From an uncultured Roseibium sp. (GTDB lineage Bacteria; Pseudomonadota; Alphaproteobacteria; Rhizobiales; Stappiaceae): 64,000 nucleotides of DNA. Below, one piece after another: positions 24,658 through 33,208 of this stretch (position 1 is the first letter of the stretch; each line of letters begins with the position of its first letter). The stretch spans positions 992,001 to 1,056,000 of the forward strand of contig NZ_CANLVF010000002.1 of assembly GCF_947494555.1 (NCBI RefSeq). Direction: 5' to 3'. Both the position numbers and the translations under genes were made by a program. The notes beneath the pieces are model-generated. The model was not told the origin of the DNA. It ran no database searches and worked only from the letters and a program-made list of their open reading frames with translations.

Positions 24658-25073
24658 ACTCCCGGTTTCTGATTACGTGGATCGGAGCGTTTGTCCTGAC
24701 TGCGGTGACCAGCATCGTCTGGCATGTGGCCCTGTTTGAGCAGCGTTATGTCGAGCTTGGCGTTTTTACTCGCATGGCCGATCCGATCTACGCATTCGGT
24801 TTTCTTGCATGGATCATGGAAGCAACCGCAATTACCACTCTTTACATCCACTCCAAATGGGCAAACGACGGCCTTTGGGGAGCGCTTAAACTCAGCTGGT
24901 GCGTCAGCTTGTATGCAGCTGCGTCGGCTTTGGTGGGAACCGCTGCGAAGGTCGATATAACCGATCTGACGGGATGGTTCCTGATTGCGGGAGGTTTCAT
25001 ATTCCTGCACGGGACGATACTGGGTACCTGGTTGTCATTTGCCCCTAAAACCAAGGCGTCGCCAACCGGCTAA
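24654..25073 (+). CDS. small four-helix membrane protein
   Basis: 139 aa with four hydrophobic segments (LITWIGAFVLTAVTSIVWHV; DPIYAFGFLAWIMEATAIT; LKLSWCVSLYAAASALVGTA; GWFLIAGGFIFLHGTILGTW). It resembles small DUF1761/DUF2177-type membrane proteins, but I do not assign a family firmly. It is the last gene of the DUF899 operon and is followed by a strong terminator. Confidence 0.7.
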   Translation: MNSRFLITWIGAFVLTAVTSIVWHVALFEQRYVELGVFTRMADPIYAFGFLAWIMEATAITTLYIHSKWANDGLWGALKLSWCVSLYAAASALVGTAAKVDITDLTGWFLIAGGFIFLHGTILGTWLSFAPKTKASPTG

Positions 25074-25116
25074 AGTGGATTCGATGATCCCAGCCGCCCA
25101 TGTTGTGCAAGTTTCA

Positions 25117-25150
25117 GAAGGATCGGCCGTGTGACCGATCCTTCGTTTTT
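25117..25150 (+). terminator. strong rho-independent terminator
   Basis: A perfect 10-bp stem, GAAGGATCGG (25117-25126) with CCGATCCTTC (25135-25144), has an 8-base loop and is followed by GTTTTT. It closes the DUF899 operon 43 bases after its last stop. Confidence 0.85.
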
Positions 25151-25218
25151 CTTGAACTGACCCAATACAAGTGGCCGATTGAACACATCTGCTCCGACTT
25201 GACCCGAAGCTCCACCTG

Positions 25219-25692
25219 ATGACCCGATACTTTTGCCGTCCTTACCAGCATAAAGACTATCCACGTATTTGCGACATCCACGATGCCGCTCGTTTGGATG
25301 AGCTGCGACTGTCAAATCTGCAGGAAGCGTTCATTCCGCTTCGCATCGCTGCGGCGCGGGAAGGTCTTTTCGAATACCAGTTGCTTGTTGCTGAAATGAA
25401 TGGCCGTGTTGATGGGTTTGTCGCATTTTCAGCATCTGAACTCACCTGGCTTTATGTTAATCCAGACTGCTATCGAACCGGTATCGGCTCACTTTTGGCG
25501 CAAGCCGCGGTTGACCGAAGTGGGCCCGAGATTTTTCTGGAGGTGATTTCAGGCAATGAGCCTGCGCTTGCCTTCTACAGATCAGTCGGCTTTGAGCATG
25601 TTCATACCGCTTCAGGAGCGATGCCGGGCAATGAGGCCTTTCGTATCACAGCTCATGTCATGAGCTACGACAAGACAAAGAACAGTGCTTGA
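25219..25692 (+). CDS. GNAT-family N-acetyltransferase
   Basis: 157-aa acetyltransferase. The acetyl-CoA site is WLYVNPDCYRTGIGSLLA (R/Q-x-x-G-x-G/A type), followed by LEVISGNEPALAFYRSVGF, the beta5-alpha4 region. It acetylates an amine of unknown identity. It is a single-gene unit after the terminator at 25117 and convergent with the SRPBCC gene at 25768. Confidence 0.88.
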   Translation: MTRYFCRPYQHKDYPRICDIHDAARLDELRLSNLQEAFIPLRIAAAREGLFEYQLLVAEMNGRVDGFVAFSASELTWLYVNPDCYRTGIGSLLAQAAVDRSGPEIFLEVISGNEPALAFYRSVGFEHVHTASGAMPGNEAFRITAHVMSYDKTKNSA

Positions 25693-25767
25693 GATTGTGC
25701 CTTGCTGACGATTTGCAGTTATTTTGAATGTCAGGGCACCTTTGCGCGCCATCCTCGGCCTCTTTCA

Positions 25768-26289
25768 CTATCGCAATGCAGGAAACGAGGGCACTGAAGG
25801 TGAGCGTTCTCGCGCGCTTTTCACCTTCTTTTCTCGGTTATTCAGATAATGCAACAGGTTTTCCAGCGTTGGTGTCCAACCGTCTTCATGGAATATCCGG
25901 CTGGCTTCATCCATCAGCCCATCGTGTTTAAGCACCAGCTCCGTCTTGTCACCCCTGGAGGCAAGTGTGATCGTCACTTGACTGGTTTCGTTCCGCCCTT
26001 CCCACGCCCAGGAAAAGACCAACTCTTTCTGAGGTTCAATATGCTGATAGGTGCCATAGGCTGTCAGGAAGTTCCCCATTTCCGGTGGCGGCCGCATCGG
26101 GGCATCACTCGCATCCATGACAATACGAAAAGAGCCACCAATTTCCAGATTGGCCTCAACTTCGACAGCCTTCATACCCAGCGGGCAAAACCATTGCTTC
26201 ATAAGCTCTGGCTGTGTCCAGGCATCCCAAACCTCTTCGGGCGCAGCATTCAAAATACGCGTTTGCAAAACGCTGTGGCTGGAGCTCAT
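25768..26289 (-). CDS. SRPBCC/AHSA1-family protein
   Basis: 173-aa START-like protein. LNAAPEEVWDAWTQPELMKQ, GGSFRIVMDAS, ELVFSWAWEG and HEDGWTPTLENLLHYL follow the AHSA1 domain. The ATG at 26289 overlaps the stop of the ArsR gene (ATGA). ArsR-AHSA1 pairs are common and form one operon; the AHSA1 partner probably binds a hydrophobic ligand or takes part in a stress response. No signal peptide is present. Confidence 0.88.
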   Translation of the reverse strand: MSSSHSVLQTRILNAAPEEVWDAWTQPELMKQWFCPLGMKAVEVEANLEIGGSFRIVMDASDAPMRPPPEMGNFLTAYGTYQHIEPQKELVFSWAWEGRNETSQVTITLASRGDKTELVLKHDGLMDEASRIFHEDGWTPTLENLLHYLNNREKKVKSARERSPSVPSFPALR

Positions 26290-26642
26290 TTGCCTGTATT
26301 CTTTCCTGTGTCCTTGGCGCTGATTTGACCAAGAAACGTATCCAGCCTGTCCAGGTTGTCTGACCAGAAGTGCCGGTAGAAAGACAGCCAATCGAAGGCT
26401 GCACGCAATGGCTCCACATTCAGGCTGCAAATGTGTTTGCGGCCATCAAGCTGCTTCTCAACCAATCCCGCAGACTGAAGAACTGACAGGTGCTTGGAAA
26501 ACCCTGCTGCCGAGAGTGCAAACGGTTCTGCCAGTTCTCCCACAGTGGCTGGTCCTTCGGCCAGCCTGGCGAGCGTTGCCATCCGCACAGGATCGCTGAG
26601 CGCAGAAAAGGTGCGCACAAGTTCTGGGGTTATCTCTTGCAT
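26286..26642 (-). CDS. ArsR-family transcriptional regulator
   Basis: 118-aa winged-helix repressor: LVRTFSALSDPVRMATLARL, VGELAEPFALSAAGFSKHLS (recognition helix) and LQSAGLVEKQLDGRKHIC (wing). The ELCVCD metal motif of arsenic or cadmium sensors is absent, so a non-metal or unknown signal is likely. It is coupled to the SRPBCC gene downstream. The upstream NTF2-like gene, 42 bases away, may be in the same transcript. Confidence 0.9.
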   Translation of the reverse strand: MQEITPELVRTFSALSDPVRMATLARLAEGPATVGELAEPFALSAAGFSKHLSVLQSAGLVEKQLDGRKHICSLNVEPLRAAFDWLSFYRHFWSDNLDRLDTFLGQISAKDTGKNTGK

Positions 26643-26684
26643 CTATGCCCTCGTTGACCGCGGAATGGGAAGAATGCCCGTAGG

Positions 26685-27041
26685 CTAGGCGGCTTGCTCG
26701 TCGGGGAATTGTTTTGAGTCTGTATAGAGTTCTTGCCTCGCGATTTTATCGCCGACAAAGGTGAAAATATCGCACATTTCCAACTCCTTCTCACCGTCAG
26801 GCATCGTTGCCACCAACGTGAAGACATGCACGACATGATTGCCTTGGGCGATATGGCGTGAATCCTTCACATAGCCACAAAACCCGACCAGATGCGCAAC
26901 ATAGGCATCTGGTTCATCGAAGTTCATCATCGGAGCTTTGAACGTAAAGTCATCGGTCAACAGCGGGCGGATCATAGAAGCATCTTGCGCGGTGGCACCC
27001 GCGTAAAATTGATCAAGTGCTGCCTTTTGGGTCGGGGTCAT
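26685..27041 (-). CDS. NTF2-like (SnoaL-type) protein
   Basis: 118-aa cytoplasmic protein with an NTF2-like fold: ALDQFYAGATAQDASMIRPL, FKAPMMNFDEPDAYVAHLVG and ELEMCDIFTFVGDKI. The family includes ketosteroid isomerase-like enzymes and many of unknown role. It precedes arsR and the SRPBCC gene on the minus strand, probably as one operon. Confidence 0.8.
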   Translation of the reverse strand: MTPTQKAALDQFYAGATAQDASMIRPLLTDDFTFKAPMMNFDEPDAYVAHLVGFCGYVKDSRHIAQGNHVVHVFTLVATMPDGEKELEMCDIFTFVGDKIARQELYTDSKQFPDEQAA

Positions 27042-27472
27042 GGGATTGTCCTGATATTTCTTTTCGCTACCTGGCTAATATTTCGCTAAACAGCTTAGTT
27101 GTCAAGCCCTACCTCTGTTGACCGTCATTGTGAATCCGAATGCCATGACGGCACTCCTCACAAACTCTGGTTTTTACAACATACTCATGAGGAGACCTTT
27201 GTGGCGGTTCGTTGCCATCGAACGCAGCTGCTTTTGGCTCAAACACAAACGCCTGTTACCGTCGCAGGGCATCGCCTACGGGAACAGAGATCGTCGCATA
27301 TGTTTCAGCAATGGCGGGCTCAAAGCGTGTTTCGTGACAGCACGCCACCATTCAGGCAGCCGCAGGAACCGGGAGCACATCGGCGATTACCAGCGGATGA
27401 GCCGGCATGTCTAGAACGTGAGCGCGTCGTCCGCCATTTGAGTTCCAGGATGCACGAACCCGGTCAAGGGTT
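27042..27472. other. intergenic stretch, no gene supported
   Basis: About 430 bases between the NTF2-like promoter side and the 3' end of the SRPBCC gene at 27473. Short open frames exist on the plus strand but show no recognisable domain and no ribosome site. It may be eroded coding sequence, but I cannot name a source. Confidence 0.4.
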
Positions 27473-27925
27473 TCAGGAAAACGGCTTCCCAATGCCGGTA
27501 TCAAGATACGCTTTCAGGCTGTCGACAAAGAACATGTCCCAGCCCGCCTCGCAAATCTCATAGCAATGCAAGTCCGGCGTCAGGCCCTCATGTTCAAGCT
27601 GGATGTCGGTAACGCCGTCTTTCTCTTCGATCGACCAGACTGCCCGGGTGCCGAGCCATTCCGTCTCTATCTCATCCGGCAAGCCATCATGAATATGCAG
27701 GGCCTCAACGCATTCCCACTCAACAAGATCTGGATCCAGCTTCGTCGCCTTGAACGACCAATAACCCTTGCGGCCGGCAAAACCGAACTTGGCAACATCG
27801 CCCTCGTTCTCGAATTTACCTGCTTCACTCGTCCACCACCTGTCGATACCAGTTGTAAGAGCGTCGAACGCAACCTCTTTAGTCGCAATCACGCGGATGG
27901 ATTTCTTGTAGTTCCGGCCGTTCAT
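27473..27925 (-). CDS. SRPBCC/AHSA1-family protein
   Basis: 150-aa START-like protein: IRVIATKEVAFDALTTGIDR, WWTSEAG, YWSFKATKLDPDLVEWECV and LEHEGLTPDLHCYEICEAGW, where the last is the conserved GW-containing helix. It is a single minus-strand gene, the second intact SRPBCC gene in this zone besides the broken copy at 21614. Probably a ligand-binding protein. No further role can be assigned. Confidence 0.82.
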   Translation of the reverse strand: MNGRNYKKSIRVIATKEVAFDALTTGIDRWWTSEAGKFENEGDVAKFGFAGRKGYWSFKATKLDPDLVEWECVEALHIHDGLPDEIETEWLGTRAVWSIEEKDGVTDIQLEHEGLTPDLHCYEICEAGWDMFFVDSLKAYLDTGIGKPFS

Positions 27926-28060
27926 TTCTTCCCTCTTTCGTTCAGTGTCTTTAGCGCGGGCTCTTTACCTGCCTGGTACACCCACAAAATTTTAACTTGC
28001 AAACCTGCACTTTGTTTTCGAGTCGAGCGGATGCGTGCCTATTCAGCTTTCTGGTAAATA

Positions 28061-28571
28061 TTGAGATTTCTGCATTTTAGTAGACTCATTTTTCAGAGAG
28101 ATCAATATTTAACTTGCATTAAGAAAGTGATTTGGATATTTGAATCTCATGATATCCATTCCCCAGAAGACAGGCTCGATTGCCCACGGCGCTTCGCAGC
28201 TTTCATCTTGGGCGTAAGCTGGAGCCTCATCATTTTGCGCGACCAGCTGTTCAAAGAACCATTGCATTTTGTTGGGCTCGCAAAGTCTGCCGAAGACATC
28301 TCGACAAACCATCCCATCACTCGGCTGAACAAGATTCTACAAGGAGGGTTGATGAAGAAGCTGGAAGGAGAAAGCGGCTCGCTGCACCTCGAATTTGCCC
28401 TGACTGAAACGGGCGACGCGCGCCTGCCAGTCTTCGCTGACAGAATCGCCTGGGCGGAAGCCGGGACAAAGACTCCACCGTTCCGGGTGGAGATCCAAAC
28501 CGCATCAAGACAGATAGAGCCCCTGTCCAGGTTCCAGGTCGCCACGAAATGCACAACTCCACGGAAGGTAA
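28061..28571 (+). pseudogene. HxlR-family regulator, probably decayed
   Basis: From about 28179 the frame reads LDCPRRFAAFILGVSWSLII, LRDQLFKEPLHFVGLAKSAE, ITRLNKILQGGLMKKLEGES and ALTETGDARLPVFADRIAWA, an HxlR winged-helix with many substitutions at usually conserved positions. A plausible original ATG (28149) lies in another frame, and the frame continues past the end of the domain into the GST gene. I read it as a decaying regulator of the GST cluster. If translated from 28061 it would carry a non-homologous N-terminal extension. Confidence 0.55.
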
Positions 28572-28577
28572 TTGAGT

Positions 28578-29240
28578 ATGGAACCCACCATCTACACAAT
28601 CAGCGGCTCTCCGCGTGGCTGGCGAGTACTCCTTGGCATGGTCATCAAGGACCTAGATTTGAATGTGAAATATCTCAGCTTGTCGGACGGCGAGCACAAG
28701 TCAGACGACTACCTTGAAATTAATCCGCGCGGCCGCGTCCCTTCTCTCGTTGCCGGCGATGTTGTTATCACCGATTCACTGGCGATCCTGTCTTGGTTTG
28801 ATCAGCAATATCCTGACCGTCCACTGTTCGGCGGTAGTCCGCAGGAACACGCGAAAATCTGGTCCACCACCCGAGATACAACAGACAAGCTGCGGGATGG
28901 CATGAACGCCCTGCTTCTCCCGATCTTCTTCAAAGGTGCAGACGAGGTGACGTCAGAGCTGCAGGATGCCGCCGATACGGTCATGTATGAACTTCAGTGG
29001 CTCGAAAACCGGCTGGACGGTCAGAACTTCATGGCCGGTGACACCCCAACTGCGGCCGATGCAGTTACATATCCGGAAGTCCGCATTCTGGCTCGAGCGC
29101 TCGAAACACATTCAGATCTCATGACACAGCTGGGCTTCGTCGATCTCGATCAGAAATTCCCCAAAGGACATGCATGGGCGCGGCGCCTTGAAGCCCTCGA
29201 CGGCTTTGAGAAATGCCTGCCGGTCCATTGGAACAGCTAA
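28578..29240 (+). CDS. glutathione S-transferase-family protein (paralogue A)
   Basis: 220-aa GST. The thioredoxin-like N-terminal domain begins YTISGSPRGWRVLLGMVIKD, with the Ser/Pro region at the usual catalytic place; NPRGRVPSLV gives the cis-Pro and ITDSLAIL the gamma-glutamyl contact. The helical C-terminal domain includes AGDTPTAADAVTYPE. Family members conjugate or isomerise electrophiles with glutathione. It is the first of three consecutive GST genes and is closely related to those at 29286 and 34502. Confidence 0.88.
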   Translation: MEPTIYTISGSPRGWRVLLGMVIKDLDLNVKYLSLSDGEHKSDDYLEINPRGRVPSLVAGDVVITDSLAILSWFDQQYPDRPLFGGSPQEHAKIWSTTRDTTDKLRDGMNALLLPIFFKGADEVTSELQDAADTVMYELQWLENRLDGQNFMAGDTPTAADAVTYPEVRILARALETHSDLMTQLGFVDLDQKFPKGHAWARRLEALDGFEKCLPVHWNS

Positions 29241-29285
29241 ACAATCAGCGCTGCTGCAAACGTCGATGACACACGGAGGCAATGA

Positions 29286-29963
29286 ATGAGCATACTTGTG
29301 CACAATATCAGTGGCTCTCCCATGGGTTGGAGAGTCTTGCTGGGGTTCGCGTTCAAAGGCGTCGACTATGAGGTGAACTACCTCAACGGGTCAGAAAGGG
29401 AGCACAAACAGCCCCGCTATTTGGCCATCAATCCGCACGGCAAGGTTCCTGCTGTCGAGTACAATGGTGAGATCTTCCTGGAGTCACTTAGCATTCTGGG
29501 ATTGCTCGACAATTGGTTTCCGGAACGCCCGCTCTTCGGGAGCAGTCCCGACAGCATGAAACGAATATGGCGAACAACCACACGGCACAGCGACTATCTG
29601 CTCAACGCAACGAACGCGGTTGTGTTTCCGGTCTTTAATGGTTCCGAGGGCGAGCCCAAACTGGACCCTGCCGACCCCAACCAGATTGCCCGCGCTTCCA
29701 AGCTTCTCAAAACCGAACTCGCCGTTCTTGAGCAACTTCTGCAGAATGGCGCATTTCTATGTGGCGAAGAACCGTCGGCGGCCGATGCAGTGGCTTTTCC
29801 GGACGTTGCGCGGGTGATGCGGGCTTGGGAGACGAAACCCGCTTCAATGAAGCTGTTTGGAATTGAGAATTTCCATGAAATGTTCCCGCTTCTGTCGGCC
29901 TGGCAAGGAAGAATATCGGTTCTTGAGGGTGTCGCCTCTACCCGACCACCACATTGGAAATAA
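29286..29963 (+). CDS. glutathione S-transferase-family protein (paralogue B)
   Basis: 225-aa GST closely related to paralogue A: HNISGSPMGWRVLLGFAFKG, NPHGKVPAV, LESLSILGLLDNWFPERPLF and CGEEPSAADAVAFPDVARV. It lies 45 bases after paralogue A and is followed within 3 bases by the third GST gene, so the three are likely one transcript. The substrate is unknown; proximity to a VOC protein and an HxlR regulator suggests detoxification of reactive carbonyls or quinones. Confidence 0.88.
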   Translation: MSILVHNISGSPMGWRVLLGFAFKGVDYEVNYLNGSEREHKQPRYLAINPHGKVPAVEYNGEIFLESLSILGLLDNWFPERPLFGSSPDSMKRIWRTTTRHSDYLLNATNAVVFPVFNGSEGEPKLDPADPNQIARASKLLKTELAVLEQLLQNGAFLCGEEPSAADAVAFPDVARVMRAWETKPASMKLFGIENFHEMFPLLSAWQGRISVLEGVASTRPPHWK

Positions 29964-29965
29964 AC

Positions 29966-30571
29966 ATGAAACTTTATGATGCTCAGGCAGCAAACGCGAA
30001 ACGCGTAAGGATTTTCATAGCTGAAAAGGGGATTGAAGTCCCAAAGGTGGAGCTGGTGTTGGGCGACGACACGCGGACCACCGAATTTAGAAAGCTCAAC
30101 TCGCTCGGCGAGGTCCCTGTTTTGGAGCTCGACGACGGGAACGTCATAACCGATAGCATCGCCATTTGCCGGTATTTGGATGCTCTCTTTCCCGACGCTC
30201 CCCTCATGGGGCGCAGTCCTGTTGAGATCGGGCTAATTGAGATGTGGAGCCAGAGGATCTATCAGGAGCTGTTCCTTCCCATAGGCCTGATGGTGCGTCA
30301 CCAGTTGCCGCTCTTTGCAAGTGTTATCGAACAAGTCCCGGACTTTGCCGCCGCCCAACGGCGTGTGATGCCAAAAAAATGGCAATGGTTGGATCAAGAG
30401 CTCTCAGATGGGAGGCCGTTTATTGCTGGCGATACTTTCACGTTCGCAGATGTGCAGGGCATGACCGCGTTGATGCTTGCCGACATTTTTGACCTCGCTG
30501 CGCCAGAAGATTGCCACCATGCCATCAGATGGTCTGCTGGCGTTCGCAACCGTGAAAGTTGGAAAGCGTAG
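29966..30571 (+). CDS. glutathione S-transferase-family protein, different subgroup
   Basis: 201-aa GST. The N-terminal MKLYDAQAANAKRVRIFIAE, LNSLGEVPVLELDDGN (cis-Pro) and ITDSIAICRYLDALFPD are standard GST blocks; AGDTFTFADVQGMTAL is the C-terminal N-capping box. It lacks the GWRVLLG segment shared by paralogues A, B and C and so belongs to another subgroup. ATG 29966 is preferred over TTG 29954, which lies inside the preceding gene. Confidence 0.88.
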   Translation: MKLYDAQAANAKRVRIFIAEKGIEVPKVELVLGDDTRTTEFRKLNSLGEVPVLELDDGNVITDSIAICRYLDALFPDAPLMGRSPVEIGLIEMWSQRIYQELFLPIGLMVRHQLPLFASVIEQVPDFAAAQRRVMPKKWQWLDQELSDGRPFIAGDTFTFADVQGMTALMLADIFDLAAPEDCHHAIRWSAGVRNRESWKA

Positions 30572-30605
30572 CGGGTTTTTGGCTCTTATTGACAAAGGAC
30601 ATAAC

Positions 30606-31262
30606 TTGACGCCTGAGAAAACCGGCGCTGCTAGTACACCTACTTCGCCTTTGTATTTCGATCATATCGCGGTAGGTGCCACTACTCTTGATGTGGGGGC
30701 GGCTTATATCCAAGAAACCTTAGGCATAGTCATGCCACCTGGCGGGAAACATCCCCGTATGGGGACACACAACTTGCTCACGTCGTTGGGACCGACCTCG
30801 TTTCTAGAGGTAATCGCCATCGATCCAGACGCCCCCAGTCCAATGACTCCCCGTTGGTACAATCTTGATAGATTTCAGGGTCCGCCACGGATTCTTACCT
30901 GGGTCGTGGGAACAGACTCGATCCATCGAGAGATTGATAGGCTAAATGGTCTCGCCGGAGAAGTTACGCAGGTTTCACGCGGCAACCTTACCTGGGACAT
31001 CTCGGTGCCAAGCGATGGCTCGATGCCGCTTGATGGTGCGTTCCCAACTTTGTTGCAATGGCCGCGCGGCGCGCACGTGGCTGCCAGTATGGGCAGTCGC
31101 GGATGCAGCATAAAATCCCTCAATGTGCGCCATCCGGAAGCTCAGTTCATTACAAACTGGCTTGGTAACAGGTACAAAGGAACCAGCATCGAAGTCACAA
31201 GCGGCTCTTTCAAGCTGGAAGCAGAAATCGAAACCCCACAAGGATCCAGGATACTTGATTGA
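30606..31262 (+). CDS. VOC-fold protein, glyoxalase-like domain
   Basis: About 218 aa. FDHIAVGATTLDVGAAYIQE and GGKHPRMGTHNLLTSLG, then FLEVIAIDPDA and RWYNLDRF, match the glyoxalase-like (PF13468-type) domain found in uncharacterised VOC proteins. The frame is open from 30477 but the first part overlaps the GST gene; TTG 30606 has AAAGGA about 6 bases upstream and fits the gap. It is probably in the GST operon. A metal-dependent lyase or isomerase role is possible, though the substrate is unknown. Confidence 0.75.
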   Translation: MTPEKTGAASTPTSPLYFDHIAVGATTLDVGAAYIQETLGIVMPPGGKHPRMGTHNLLTSLGPTSFLEVIAIDPDAPSPMTPRWYNLDRFQGPPRILTWVVGTDSIHREIDRLNGLAGEVTQVSRGNLTWDISVPSDGSMPLDGAFPTLLQWPRGAHVAASMGSRGCSIKSLNVRHPEAQFITNWLGNRYKGTSIEVTSGSFKLEAEIETPQGSRILD

Positions 31263-31316
31263 ACGTCCCAACGACTTCATTTTTACAACTTAGTTTGGCT
31301 GTGTTACGTAGGACTC

Positions 31317-31715
31317 ATGGCTAAAATATCCAAAGAACAATGGGTTGGTTGCCCCTTCCGATACGCTGCGGCTGCATTTGGTGACAAATGGAGCTTGCTA
31401 ATCCTTCGCGACATTATGTTCGGGACGGCAATGCGCTATTCGGATTTCGTGAGCTCGGAAGAGGGTATCGCCACGAACGTGTTGGCAAACCGGCTGGAGC
31501 ACCTGGTAAACAAAGAGATCCTCGAAAAGACGCCCGATCCGGACGATGCCCGAAAATCGATCTACCTGCTGACGAGCAAAGGAAAAGATCTGGCTCCCGT
31601 GTTTCTGGCTATGGTCCAATGGTCGCAGAAGTGGGACGACAAGACATTGGTTCCGCAGGATTACCTCGCCAACTTGGTTGCGGGGAGCGCTCCGAATCCT
31701 CAAGGTGAAGCATGA
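31317..31715 (+). CDS. HxlR-family transcriptional regulator
   Basis: 132-aa regulator: VGCPFRYAAAAFGDKWSLLI with the conserved Cys, FVSSEEGIATNVLANRLEHL and IYLLTSKGKDLAPVFLAMVQ. It is intact and lies 54 bases after the VOC gene in the same direction, so it may control the GST-VOC cluster. None of the three AGTAT-type operator copies lies near it, so it probably recognises another site. Confidence 0.9.
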   Translation: MAKISKEQWVGCPFRYAAAAFGDKWSLLILRDIMFGTAMRYSDFVSSEEGIATNVLANRLEHLVNKEILEKTPDPDDARKSIYLLTSKGKDLAPVFLAMVQWSQKWDDKTLVPQDYLANLVAGSAPNPQGEA

Positions 31716-31812
31716 GCACGAATATTACTTTTGATTTGCAATCCAAACGCATTACCATTTTCAACAAATTGTCGTGCCTCCGCGGCTCGCTTCAAAGCAC
31801 ACAAGCACCAGA

Positions 31813-32376
31813 ATGAAATCCGAACGAGAGAAAATGGCGGCAGGAGATTGGTATTCCTGCCTGGATCCCGAGCTGGACGCACTCAGAAAAGTCGCGCAGT
31901 CTGCGGTCCACGAGCACAACCTTATGCATCCAGCCGATCGCGATGGTATGGGCCCATCATTGCGAAAGTTGCTTAACGCTCCAAGGGCCATTATCGAAGC
32001 CCCCTTTTATTGCCCATACGGTTTCAACATAGCGCTTGGCGATGATACGTTCCTGAATGCAGGTTGCACAATTTTGGATAGTGCCTCCGTTACGATTGGC
32101 AACCAGTGTCAGCTTGGACCGAATGTCCAAATCTATTGCGCTGAACATCATCAGGACCCAGACAAGCGGGCTGCCGGTCTCGAAATCGCCCTGCCAGTGA
32201 CGATCGGCAATCAGGTCTGGATTGGTGGCGCTGCTGTGATCCTTCCAGGTGTCACGATTGGTGACCGTGCTATTGTTGGCGCTGGCAGCGTCGTGACGAA
32301 GAACGTCGCTGCAAACACAATAGTAGTAGGAAATCCGGCCAAGCCTATAAGCCGCTCCCGAACGGCAGGCCCATGA
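31813..32376 (+). CDS. maltose/galactoside O-acetyltransferase-like hexapeptide protein
   Basis: 187-aa acetyltransferase of the Maa/LacA/NodL type. The N-terminal SEREKMAAGDWYSCLDPEL is the mac domain, and the C-terminal half has hexapeptide repeats (VTIGNQCQLGPNV, VWIGGAAVILPGVTIGD, VVGNPAKPI). The catalytic His is in CAEHHQDP. It acetylates a sugar hydroxyl with acetyl-CoA in the cytoplasm. ATG 31813 starts the mac domain. Its stop overlaps the next start (ATGA). Confidence 0.88.
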   Translation: MKSEREKMAAGDWYSCLDPELDALRKVAQSAVHEHNLMHPADRDGMGPSLRKLLNAPRAIIEAPFYCPYGFNIALGDDTFLNAGCTILDSASVTIGNQCQLGPNVQIYCAEHHQDPDKRAAGLEIALPVTIGNQVWIGGAAVILPGVTIGDRAIVGAGSVVTKNVAANTIVVGNPAKPISRSRTAGP

Positions 32377-33191
32377 CATCACTTACCAGATTTCACCTGA
32401 CGCCCAAAGACCTCGTGGGGCAAAGGTTTGCTCCCAACACGTTTGGCGGTATCCGAATAGCTCTGATGGGATTTTGCCCTCCACCTCGAAGTTTGGACGC
32501 GTATCAACCCCAGTCAGAAACCGATCAACACTTCATCCACGTTTCCCCACGCAGCGTGAGGACCATCAAGCATGGATCACTGAAGCTCCTCTCTCTTGAG
32601 CATGTCTATGGAGGGCCTGTAGCATCTTCAACTGTGGAAGAGCTGGCTTTTTACGGATTTGACTACATTCTTGCCTATGGTCTTGCAGGTGGGCTGGGAA
32701 CGAAGGGCCTGGCCATGGGGGACTTCTATGTCGTTAATTCGGCAACCGCCTTCGATGGTACTTCTCGTCATTATTCACCCGATAGGAAATTCAAACCAGA
32801 CTTCCCCCTGGCAGACGAGGTCGCAGACCTGTGGGACCAAACGCAAGAGGTGAAAATGCATCCTGTAAACGCGGCTACTGGCGATGCTATCTATCGCGAA
32901 GATGACCGAATGCTGGATGAATTTCGCTCAAATGGATGCGATATCGTCAATTTGGATTCCTCTCATCTGTACGCAGTTTCAAAAAACAACAGCGAAGGCA
33001 AAATCCTCAAGACTATCCAGTGCGGGGTTATCTCAGACGTGATTTCCGCGCAGGTCGAAGAGGTGGCAGAGAGCACCTTATCAGTCATGCTCTCAAATGA
33101 GCCCACAGGTGAACTTAATCCGCTGGAAAGAACCGGCGATGTCGTTTCCTTCTATATTGAAAAATTAGCTCCTACGCTCGCAATCACGTGA
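32373..33191 (+). CDS. nucleoside phosphorylase-like protein
   Basis: 272-aa protein resembling the PNP/UDP phosphorylase family: LLSLEHVYGGPVASSTVEEL, ILAYGLAGGLGTKGLAMGDF and VNSATAFDGTSRHYSPD are the central blocks. NLDSSHLYAVSKN corresponds to the region that normally carries the Met-Glu nucleoside-binding pair (VDMEtaal), here altered. Phosphorolysis of a nucleoside or nucleosidase activity is possible. It is translationally coupled to the acetyltransferase gene, an unusual partner. The assignment is by motif reading only. Confidence 0.65.
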   Translation: MTSLTRFHLTPKDLVGQRFAPNTFGGIRIALMGFCPPPRSLDAYQPQSETDQHFIHVSPRSVRTIKHGSLKLLSLEHVYGGPVASSTVEELAFYGFDYILAYGLAGGLGTKGLAMGDFYVVNSATAFDGTSRHYSPDRKFKPDFPLADEVADLWDQTQEVKMHPVNAATGDAIYREDDRMLDEFRSNGCDIVNLDSSHLYAVSKNNSEGKILKTIQCGVISDVISAQVEEVAESTLSVMLSNEPTGELNPLERTGDVVSFYIEKLAPTLAIT

Positions 33192-33208
33192 GCTGAATGT
33201 ACTTGCCA

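Noticed and set aside
27987..28127. Repeated 11-mer TTTAACTTGCA as an operator pair for the decayed HxlR gene
   Set aside because: Two short copies in AT-rich DNA about 115 bases apart, without dyad symmetry, could easily arise by chance.
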